37,721 bases of DNA, taken from positions 1-37,721 of the forward strand of contig JAOABY010000017.1 of the NCBI GenBank assembly GCA_026418115.1. The letters are read 5' to 3'. How positions within the stretch are numbered: position 1 is the stretch's first letter; every line of letters starts with the position of its first letter. Positions 7,450 through 14,264 of this stretch are shown here, in pieces. The stretch is from Spirochaetaceae bacterium. Its GTDB lineage: Bacteria > Spirochaetota > Spirochaetia > Treponematales > Rectinemataceae. Under the pieces are notes generated by a model. That model had not been told where the DNA came from, made no database searches, and saw only the letters and a program-made list of their open reading frames with translations. A program made the translations under genes and the position numbers.

Positions 7450-9357
7450 TCAGATTGCTACTTTCACTCTTTTCTCATGTCTATTCTTCACATATGAAAG
7501 AATGAAAACTAAAATGCCCAAGCATATTCCCACAATATCCGTGATTGTCTCCGGCACGATCAGCATTACAGAAGCCACAAAAAGCAGTATACGCCAGAAC
7601 ATCCCTATCGTCCCATTCATGTATCCGGCCATTGCAGATGCCAGGAAATACACACCAATCAGGACAACAACACTTCCTCTGAGAATCTGCAGAGGGGATC
7701 CAAGCATGAGGATGCTAGGATCATAGATGAATACGAAAGGTATAAGAAAAGCTACTAGAGCGTACCTGAAAGCGGTCCAACCAGTTTTCATTGCATCTGC
7801 ACCAGCAATTCCTGCGGCAGTAAATGAAGCCAGGCAGACTGGTGGAGTAATTTGTGCCATGACTCCGAAATAGAATACGAACATGTTCGCCTGCAGAGGT
7901 GGAATATTCAACCCTGTGAGAGTCGGAACGAAAAGGACGACTGCAACGAGGTATGCTGCAACAGTTGGTAGTGCCATTCCGAGGACAATACACCCAAGCA
8001 TTGCTATGATAAGCGCAAAGAACAGATTGGAAATCCCGATACTCGCAATAAGCCCGCTTATTTTTGTTGCCAGGCCACTTTGTATGACTATTCCGATAAT
8101 TATGCCGCATGCAGCCGTTGGAATAGCAATTTCAGCAGCTTGCTTGCTCCCCTGAACAAGACCGTTCAGCAAGTCGCGGGGAGATACGAAATTCTTCCTC
8201 TCGGGGAGGAAATAGCTGACGATATTCAGAATCAGGACTGCATAAATGCCATACATTGCGCTTCTCATCAGCGAGGCACCGGCGATCATGAAGTAGACAA
8301 GAATAAATGCCGGAAGGAGCAGATAGAGGCGAGGAAGAATTGGCTTGACTTCTATGCTCACTGTATTGCTCGTCTTATCGAGATCCCGCTTTTTTGCCAA
8401 TAAAGTGACCAGAAAAAATACGGACATGTAATATGCAAGCGCGGGGATGATGGCGGATTTTGCAATATGCATGTATGGTACACCGAGCATTTCAGCCATA
8501 ATGAATGCACCGATGCCCATGATTGGTGGCATTATCTGGCCGCCAGTAGACGCTACAGATTCAACAGCTCCGGCTTCATGGGGTAGATATCCAACTTTTT
8601 TCATCATGGGAATTGTCATTACGCCAGTCGTCGATACATTTGCAACTGCACTTCCGGAGATCATGCCCATCAGGCCAGAAGATATCACTGCAGCCTTTGC
8701 AGGACCCCCAGAGCTCTTGTTTGAAAATTTCATTCCGATGTCAATGAGCACCTGGCCTCCTCCACATAATGAAAAGAAGGCGCCGAACATTATGAAATAA
8801 TAGAGAACGGATGAAGATGTATAGAGCGGTGTTCCATAGATTCCATCGACACCCATGATCATCAGCTCGGTAAATTTCTTAAGGTTAGTTCCTTTGAATC
8901 TGAAAATGCCAGGGAAGATATTGCCAAACCACATATAGAAAATAAAAAAGGAAATAAAAATGAACAGAGACCATCCAAGAACACGACGAACCGATTCCAT
9001 CAGGATAATCACGACAACGATCATCGCGACCATATCAAGCTGCGTTACTGGACTGATATAGGGAACCCGCTGCTGAAGACGATTTGTCTGCGAGAGCGTA
9101 TACCAGATTAGAAATGCAATTCCCGCATAGATTATAACATCAAAGATCTGAATCCACTTCTTTTCGGGTCTTTTTTCATTTGCTGGATGCATTAAAAAAA
9201 CGATAATAAGGCCGAAAATAATATGAAGAGGACTCTGGAGCATGGGATGCAGGGGGGAAATAAGAGCCAGGTACAACTGGTATGCCGCCCACAATGCACT
9301 CATGATGATAATTGCGGCCTTTCCAATGTTTTTCCTGGAGCCAATACTGTCGCTCAC
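7450..9357 (-). CDS. TRAP transporter fused permease (4TM/12TM, TAXI-associated)
   Basis: The membrane component of a tripartite secondary transporter, 635 residues, with the small DctQ-like and large DctM-like subunits in one chain. The first third has about four to five hydrophobic segments, ending near VRRVLGWSLFIFISFFIFYMW. The remainder is the M domain, with the glycine-rich SGLMGMISGSAVANVSTTGVMTIPMMKK segment and a repeated ALPTVAAYLV / AQITPPVCLASF pattern typical of these permeases. Translation starts at GTG (9355-9357) with GGAG about nine bases upstream; no better ATG is present. It follows its binding-protein gene after a strong hairpin. TAXI systems usually move organic acids using the sodium gradient. 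Confidence 0.92.
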   Translation of the reverse strand: MSDSIGSRKNIGKAAIIIMSALWAAYQLYLALISPLHPMLQSPLHIIFGLIIVFLMHPANEKRPEKKWIQIFDVIIYAGIAFLIWYTLSQTNRLQQRVPYISPVTQLDMVAMIVVVIILMESVRRVLGWSLFIFISFFIFYMWFGNIFPGIFRFKGTNLKKFTELMIMGVDGIYGTPLYTSSSVLYYFIMFGAFFSLCGGGQVLIDIGMKFSNKSSGGPAKAAVISSGLMGMISGSAVANVSTTGVMTIPMMKKVGYLPHEAGAVESVASTGGQIMPPIMGIGAFIMAEMLGVPYMHIAKSAIIPALAYYMSVFFLVTLLAKKRDLDKTSNTVSIEVKPILPRLYLLLPAFILVYFMIAGASLMRSAMYGIYAVLILNIVSYFLPERKNFVSPRDLLNGLVQGSKQAAEIAIPTAACGIIIGIVIQSGLATKISGLIASIGISNLFFALIIAMLGCIVLGMALPTVAAYLVAVVLFVPTLTGLNIPPLQANMFVFYFGVMAQITPPVCLASFTAAGIAGADAMKTGWTAFRYALVAFLIPFVFIYDPSILMLGSPLQILRGSVVVLIGVYFLASAMAGYMNGTIGMFWRILLFVASVMLIVPETITDIVGICLGILVFILSYVKNRHEKRVKVAI

Positions 9358-9382
9358 GGTTTCTTCTCCTTGATATGGTGAG

Positions 9383-9430
9383 AAAAATGAGAGAGCATGA
9401 CTCCCTGTTGAAGAGGGACCATGCTCTCTC
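9383..9430 (-). terminator. Intra-operon hairpin with T-run between binding protein and permease
   Basis: On the minus strand, GAGAGAGCATG (complement of 9420-9430) pairs with CATGCTCTCTC (complement of 9389-9399). An inner CCCT/AGGG pair extends the stem, and five Ts follow (complement of 9383-9387). The structure starts five bases past the stop of the TAXI gene. In TRAP and ABC operons such elements usually let the binding protein be made in excess over the permease, either as a leaky terminator or as a 3' shield against exonucleases. Confidence 0.75.
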
Positions 9431-9435
9431 CTGAT

Positions 9436-10443
9436 TCATTTCATATAGCCCTGTTCTCTATAATATCTGGCAGCTCCAGGATGCAGTGGTGCTCCAGCCT
9501 TCAATGGTTCCCAGGCTGTCTTCGGATCAAAGACCTTGAGTGCAGCACTTGCATTCACCAGTGCTGCTGTATTCTCACACAGTGCTTTGGTCATTGCATA
9601 AACGATATCATCACCGAGCTTCCCGGAAACGAGAATGGTCTGTGGCGAACCAACACTCTGAATCTCGTTGGTCTGTCCTTTCCATGTATTTGCAGCGATA
9701 GTGACATTATCGAAACCTTGATCATTCAGTTTTTTCCTCGTCTCCGCTGAAAGCTGGGGAAAGAACATTGCAGTTGTCATGCACAGCTCGGTTGTTGCAC
9801 TCTGTCCTGCAGCCAGATGGTCAATTGTGATATCAGCCTTGTTATCCTTAAGCAGGCTGACAATTGCATCGGATCCGGTCTGAGTTACTGATCCACCCCA
9901 GCTCTTAATATCAGCAAATGTCACACCCAGGACCTCGAAAACCTTTTCACAGGCAAGTGCTCCAAATGAACCAGCTGTTTTGATTGCAACTCGAACGGGA
10001 TATTTTTTTGCTACAATTTCCTCAACAGTTTTGATACCAGTTCTTTTTACGAAATCCTGAGTGAAAAGAATATTGATGAAATCCTTTGACAATCCACCAG
10101 CCAAAGCCTTGACATTCTTGGCAGGCGGATTACCCAGTATTCCTGTTTTCACTGCCCACAAGGCAGGTGCGGAATTTCCCAGTGTAATTTCAGCATCTCC
10201 ATTTTCAATCAGAACAGGGGCACCAAATCCGCCAGGAGAAGTAGTTGTAATATCGATAGTCGACCCTGCGGGAAGGCCTTTCATGAAAATATTGGCGAGT
10301 GCTGATGCATAAACATACATGCTGGTCCCGACGCTCTGGGTCGCGAATGTAAGCCTAACTGGCTTGTCCGCCGCGAATGCCGATGTCAACAGCATCATGA
10401 ACAGCATCGCTACCAGAGCAATGCTTCTGATTGCTTTTTTCAT
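9436..10443 (-). CDS. TAXI-family TRAP solute-binding protein
   Basis: A periplasmic receptor of 335 residues. The N-terminus is a classical signal peptide (basic MKKAIR, hydrophobic core, cleavage after TSAFA near residue 24). The mature part begins with VRLTFATQSVGTSMYVYASALA, the usual start of TAXI proteins, followed by the TTTSPGGFGAPVLIENGDAEI region that lines the ligand pocket. There is no lipobox cysteine, so it is probably soluble. The ribosome-binding site AGGAGG is perfect. The gene directly precedes the fused permease, forming a complete transporter. The TAXI fold does not allow the ligand to be predicted; a hydroxylated or dicarboxylic acid fits the neighbouring enzymes. Confidence 0.93.
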   Translation of the reverse strand: MKKAIRSIALVAMLFMMLLTSAFAADKPVRLTFATQSVGTSMYVYASALANIFMKGLPAGSTIDITTTSPGGFGAPVLIENGDAEITLGNSAPALWAVKTGILGNPPAKNVKALAGGLSKDFINILFTQDFVKRTGIKTVEEIVAKKYPVRVAIKTAGSFGALACEKVFEVLGVTFADIKSWGGSVTQTGSDAIVSLLKDNKADITIDHLAAGQSATTELCMTTAMFFPQLSAETRKKLNDQGFDNVTIAANTWKGQTNEIQSVGSPQTILVSGKLGDDIVYAMTKALCENTAALVNASAALKVFDPKTAWEPLKAGAPLHPGAARYYREQGYMK

Positions 10444-10478
10444 ACGATCCTCCTAAATCCGACAGATGATTTATGTAA

Positions 10479-10494
10479 TGCTGAATTCTCAGCA
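10479..10494. repeat. Short hairpin between the pdxA-like and TAXI genes
   Basis: TGCTGA (10479-10484) and TCAGCA (10489-10494) pair around a four-base loop in the 69-base gap. There is no T-run, so it is not a convincing terminator. It could mark mRNA processing that separates enzyme and transporter messages. Confidence 0.35.
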
Positions 10495-10512
10495 AATACA
10501 TCCCATAATTGG

Positions 10513-11601
10513 TCAAATTCCCTTGCGGCTCATGATATGCTTTCGCGAAAACCCTGCAGCATATCGGATTGCCTCAACCATGCTCTCCTCGCTTGCCATT
10601 CCCTTCCATGCCTGATCAAATGCGGTTCCGTGATCTACCGAAGTGCGGATTATTGGAAGACCCAGGGTAATATTGACACCTCGCACTGATTTCCAGGTAT
10701 GGCTGGAATTATCCCAGATGAAGCCGATCATTTTGACAGGTATATGGCCCTGGTCATGGTACATGGCCACAACAATGTCATAATAGCCACCTGCAGCCTT
10801 TACGAAGAGCGTGTCCGGTGAAATCGGTCCATCAACATCCATTCCATATTTTCTAGCTTCGGCAATCGCAGGTGCGATTTCATTCCGCTCTTCAAGGCCA
10901 AAAAGACCTCCATCACTTGCATGCGGGTTGAGACCTGCCACACCAATGCGGGGACGATCTATACCGAAATCCTGCATTGCTGCATTCGCCAGCTTGATAA
11001 CAGATAGCACACGTTCCTTCTTTATGAGATCGCATGCCTCTCTGAGAGGAACATGGGTAGTTACATGGACAACCCGCAATTTTCCATCAGCAAGCATCAT
11101 TGCGTAATCTCTGGTTTTTGTGTAATGAGCATAAATTTCTGTATGGCCTGAAAAAGCATAGCCGGCTAGATTCAATGCTTCCTTATTGATTGGGCTTGTA
11201 ACTGTTGCATCTACTTGTCCAGCCATTGCCAGTTCGATGGTTTTCTGAATGGCTTCAAATGCGGCATGTCCCGCAGCACCTGAAACCTTTCCGAATTCGA
11301 ACGAGGCCAATTCAACAGAATGCTGATCCAGAACATCTATAGTACCGAATCTGAATTCTGCTTCATTTGGTTCTCTGATTGTATGAATATGCAAGGGCTT
11401 TCCGATCAGATGGATCGCGCGCTCCATAATCGAGGCATCGCCAACTACCAGCGGATTTGATATCTGATATATCTCCTTCAAAGACAATGATTTTGCAGTA
11501 ATTTCAGGACCTACGCCTGCTGGATCTCCCATAGTGATGGCAATGACTGGAAGCCTTTCTGTCATCTCATTTTCACTATGAGTTTCCTTGTTATTTCCCA
11601 T
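10513..11601 (-). CDS. PdxA2-like 4-phospho-hydroxyacid dehydrogenase
   Basis: A 362-residue member of the 4-hydroxythreonine-4-phosphate dehydrogenase family, a metal- and NAD-dependent oxidative decarboxylase. Motifs: GDPAGVGPE near the N-terminus, SGHTEI, GLNPHA, YHDQGHIPVK and RTSVDHGTAFD, including the three metal-binding histidines. Beside a DUF1537 kinase the family is known as PdxA2, which converts 4-phospho-D-threonate to DHAP and CO2; that role is more likely here than pyridoxine synthesis. The start at 11601 abuts the ADH stop and has GAGAGG upstream. A second ATG at 11565, nearer the family N-terminus, is possible but has a weaker site. Confidence 0.87.
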   Translation of the reverse strand: MGNNKETHSENEMTERLPVIAITMGDPAGVGPEITAKSLSLKEIYQISNPLVVGDASIMERAIHLIGKPLHIHTIREPNEAEFRFGTIDVLDQHSVELASFEFGKVSGAAGHAAFEAIQKTIELAMAGQVDATVTSPINKEALNLAGYAFSGHTEIYAHYTKTRDYAMMLADGKLRVVHVTTHVPLREACDLIKKERVLSVIKLANAAMQDFGIDRPRIGVAGLNPHASDGGLFGLEERNEIAPAIAEARKYGMDVDGPISPDTLFVKAAGGYYDIVVAMYHDQGHIPVKMIGFIWDNSSHTWKSVRGVNITLGLPIIRTSVDHGTAFDQAWKGMASEESMVEAIRYAAGFSRKHIMSRKGI

Positions 11602-12756
11602 TTATAGAACCTCTCTGTATATAGCCTTGATGGCATCCTTGCTGAGATCAACAGGATTGTTGTCCAGTAAACGCCTGACCCCATATGCAGCATCTGCAAG
11701 GGTATCAAGCGCAGATGTGCTGATACCGAATGGCTTGAGAGTTGCCGGTATTCCCATTTCCTTTACCAATGACCTCAGACTCTCGATGAGTTCATTCGCC
11801 CTTGCCCTGACATCGCCTTTTATACCGCTTCCGATTGCATCTGCAACCATTGCCAATCTGGAAGCAATGAACTCTTTCTGATATTTCATCACAGGAACCA
11901 GCAGAATGGCATTCGCAATACCATGTGGAATTCTGTAGATTCCTCCTAATGGATAGGAGAGGGCATGAATGGCATTTGTTCCAGAGGCGGTGATGCATAC
12001 TCCTCCATAATATGCACCAAGCATGGCTTTCGACCGTGCCTCCAGATTTGAGCCTTCATGATAGGCAACTTGTAATGAAGTCATCATGAGTCGCAACCCT
12101 TCCAGAGCATACATGTCACTGAAGGCATTTGCTTTTTTACCAATGTAGCATTCGAGCAGATGACATATGGCGTCGATGCCTGTTGAAGCGGTGAGAGAAG
12201 CTGGAAGTCCCAAGGTCAGTTCCGGATCCAGAATTACAAACTGTGGAATTAAATAACGGCTCACAATCCCGATCTTGAGATTTCTGGAAGGAAAGAGCAC
12301 AATAGCATTGGGAGTAGCTTCAGCACCTGTACCTGCTGTAGTCGGAATCATTACACATGGAATTCCCCTTCCTGGAACTCCACGATCCGCAAGTTCCATG
12401 GTAGAACACTGATGTATTGCCAGAGTTGATAGAACTTTCGTCGCATCAATAACCGAACCGCCTCCAACAGCAATCATTGCTGAAGGGTTTGTCTCTCGTA
12501 CCTTCCCGGCGAGCAAATCCAGATCATTGTCTGTCGGTTCTGCCGGAATTGAATCAAGAATCTCCAGGTCAAATCCTTCTTCATGAATGCCTTCGACTAT
12601 CCTCTCGAGCATTCCTGAAGCAAGGATATTTTGATCTGTGATTAGCAGTATGGTTGCTCGTGGTTTACAAAATGAAGATATGATCTTGCCGGCTTTGGAA
12701 GAGGTTCCAGCACCGAATTGTACAAATGGCACAGAGAATGCTTCAAAAGATCTCAT
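11602..12756 (-). CDS. Iron-type (group III) alcohol dehydrogenase
   Basis: A cytoplasmic NAD(P)-dependent dehydrogenase of 384 residues. GGGSVIDATK is the nucleotide-binding motif. The metal site is visible as D and H in TGIDAICHLLE, and two further histidines in HALSYPLGGIYRIPHGIAN. The intact set suggests an active enzyme. The family acts on aldehydes, primary alcohols or hydroxyacids, so the substrate is open. The ORF overlaps the end of the kinase gene by 14 bases (12743-12756) and is followed without a gap by the pdxA-like gene. It is thus wedged between two enzymes that normally act in sequence, which suggests it works on the same pathway. The ribosome-binding site is AGGGAG. Confidence 0.9.
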   Translation of the reverse strand: MRSFEAFSVPFVQFGAGTSSKAGKIISSFCKPRATILLITDQNILASGMLERIVEGIHEEGFDLEILDSIPAEPTDNDLDLLAGKVRETNPSAMIAVGGGSVIDATKVLSTLAIHQCSTMELADRGVPGRGIPCVMIPTTAGTGAEATPNAIVLFPSRNLKIGIVSRYLIPQFVILDPELTLGLPASLTASTGIDAICHLLECYIGKKANAFSDMYALEGLRLMMTSLQVAYHEGSNLEARSKAMLGAYYGGVCITASGTNAIHALSYPLGGIYRIPHGIANAILLVPVMKYQKEFIASRLAMVADAIGSGIKGDVRARANELIESLRSLVKEMGIPATLKPFGISTSALDTLADAAYGVRRLLDNNPVDLSKDAIKAIYREVL

Positions 12757-14035
12757 TCTTACTTCTCCCTAAAGTCTTCATCAGAGGAGAGACAATGCGA
12801 AGGCATTCCACCATTGCATCTTCATCACCAAATCCTCCTGACTTCGACACATAATAGATTTTTCGCCCTAAAGCATTCGATTTAAAATATCCGTAAGGAA
12901 TACCAGGAATTATTTCATCCACAAATCTGATACAATCAGTATCCAGAGTCTCGATGATACGAGCGGCCGTATCTCCGCCTGATGCGATAATCAGTTTAAT
13001 TGAGCACTCCTGAGCAATCACTCTGGCAAGACTCCCCATGAATTGGGATATCTGTAATCCAACATTCTTATCGATTGCGCTGCCATTTCTACCACGCAAG
13101 ATATGATCTGTCCTTAATAACAGAGGGCAATTCCGTTGCAGAGAATTCAAATGCTCCATAATACGGGTTATCTCATCTGATGGGTCATTCAATGCTCGAG
13201 ATGTATCAACAACCAACTCTTCTACAGTCTCAACCTCCAGTAATCTGTTGCATTGTCTGATGGTTTTTTCTGTCAACGATCCAATAACGAACAGAACTGC
13301 TTTTCTGGGAAAGTCATGCCGTACTGCAGTAGAGCATTTTTTCCCATCTGCTATCGCTTCAGCCAATCCTGATGAGCCTGCAAACAGTATCCCAGGCATT
13401 GTCTGCATGTTGGATATGATTTTCAGATCCTCCATAGTCTCTGCGTCGGCTATAAAAACACGTATCCCTCTTGCCAGCCCATCCTCTATTTTACTTCTCA
13501 GCAGTGATGAACCAGACCGAATATCGGACAGAAAAAGCTCTTCTACAGCTCCGGGAAATCGAATTTGCAGGAATTCCGATATTCGACCGATATTGACTGG
13601 ATTAAAGGGGTCACGGCCAATCGATGTATCCGTTAATGGAACTCCATCTATCAGGCATACTCCATTGATAACCGTTCTTCTGTTCCTGGGTGCAGCAGGT
13701 GCTACAATCACGAATCGAAATCCCCCTGCATCCATCACAGCAGCTATCTCTTCTGCTATATTTCCCCGAAGAGTTGAATCAATTTTTTTGAAAAATGCAC
13801 GATAGCCCAATTCGTAAAGCATCCGGGTTGCTGATGCTACCTTTCTATATGCATCTTTCCCGTCCAGAAAACGCGTATCCGTGTTAATTACTACAGTCTC
13901 ATGCTTTTGAAAGGTTATTCCATCTGAATATCTATCTATCAGAAGAAAAACTGGTTTCCCGCAGGACACAAACTGCACTGCTGAATCGCCAGCTCCCGTA
14001 AAATCATCTGCAATTATTGCCCATTTCCTGCTCAT
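12743..14035 (-). CDS. DUF1537 four-carbon acid-sugar kinase
   Basis: An ATP-dependent kinase of 430 residues for the terminal hydroxyl of acids such as threonate or erythronate. The N-terminal substrate domain starts with WAIIADDFTGAGDSA and has FFKKIDSTLRGN near residue 100. The C-terminal nucleotide domain has LIIASGGDTAARI and ends with the conserved KSGGFGDEDAM. Length is normal for the family. A longer reading from 14062 is open, but that ATG lies inside the predicted -24 promoter element, and the family N-terminus fits the ATG at 14035. No clear ribosome-binding site precedes it, and the predicted leader is only about six bases, so translation may be near-leaderless. First gene of the catabolic operon. 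Confidence 0.9.
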   Translation of the reverse strand: MSRKWAIIADDFTGAGDSAVQFVSCGKPVFLLIDRYSDGITFQKHETVVINTDTRFLDGKDAYRKVASATRMLYELGYRAFFKKIDSTLRGNIAEEIAAVMDAGGFRFVIVAPAAPRNRRTVINGVCLIDGVPLTDTSIGRDPFNPVNIGRISEFLQIRFPGAVEELFLSDIRSGSSLLRSKIEDGLARGIRVFIADAETMEDLKIISNMQTMPGILFAGSSGLAEAIADGKKCSTAVRHDFPRKAVLFVIGSLTEKTIRQCNRLLEVETVEELVVDTSRALNDPSDEITRIMEHLNSLQRNCPLLLRTDHILRGRNGSAIDKNVGLQISQFMGSLARVIAQECSIKLIIASGGDTAARIIETLDTDCIRFVDEIIPGIPYGYFKSNALGRKIYYVSKSGGFGDEDAMVECLRIVSPLMKTLGRSKNEIF

Positions 14036-14051
14036 AGCCAAGAACACATAT

Positions 14052-14067
14052 GCAAATGGCATGCCAA
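14052..14067 (-). promoter_or_regulatory. Sigma-54 (-24/-12) promoter of the catabolic operon
   Basis: The minus strand reads TGGCATGCCATTTGCA. The invariant GG and GC are separated by exactly ten bases, and the flanks match the TGGCAC...TTGCA consensus at nearly every position. It lies immediately before the kinase gene and downstream of a gene for a sigma-54 activator. Transcription would start near 14041. Confidence 0.78.
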
Positions 14068-14206
14068 TTTAGAAATCAGAAAAAGCTATTTCTCTTGAGG
14101 TAAACTTTTACAATATCTTCAAATCTTTTCTAATAAAAACCAATGTTTGCTCATTCGCAAAAGTATTCAATTGGTAGCTTTATTGTTGTATGAAGATAAC
14201 CACAAG

Positions 14207-14229
14207 CGGAAATGGTGAAAAAATTTCCG
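14207..14229. promoter_or_regulatory. Dyad, candidate upstream activator site
   Basis: CGGAAAT (14207-14213) and ATTTCCG (14223-14229) are inverted around nine bases. TGGTGAAA also occurs twice in direct orientation, at 14213-14220 and 14233-14240, twenty bases apart or about two helical turns. The dyad centre is about 175 bases upstream of the predicted sigma-54 start point, a normal distance for an enhancer-binding protein. The bases between dyad and promoter are very AT-rich: 14101-14160 holds 15 G+C of 60. Two weaker dyads are nearby: TTTGC-N6-GCAAA at 14146-14161 and GTTCTG/CAGAAC at 14229-14253. Confidence 0.5.
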
Positions 14230-14264
14230 TTCTGGTGAAATTATAATCAGAACTCAGCACATTT

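Noticed and set aside
10513-11601. Pyridoxine-biosynthetic pdxA
   Set aside because: No other vitamin B6 genes are nearby, and the adjacent DUF1537 kinase and TRAP genes point to the catabolic PdxA2 role.
14036-14062. N-terminal extension of the DUF1537 kinase
   Set aside because: The ATG at 14062 is within the -24 promoter element, and the added residues (MPFAYVFLA) do not match the family, which begins shortly before IADD.
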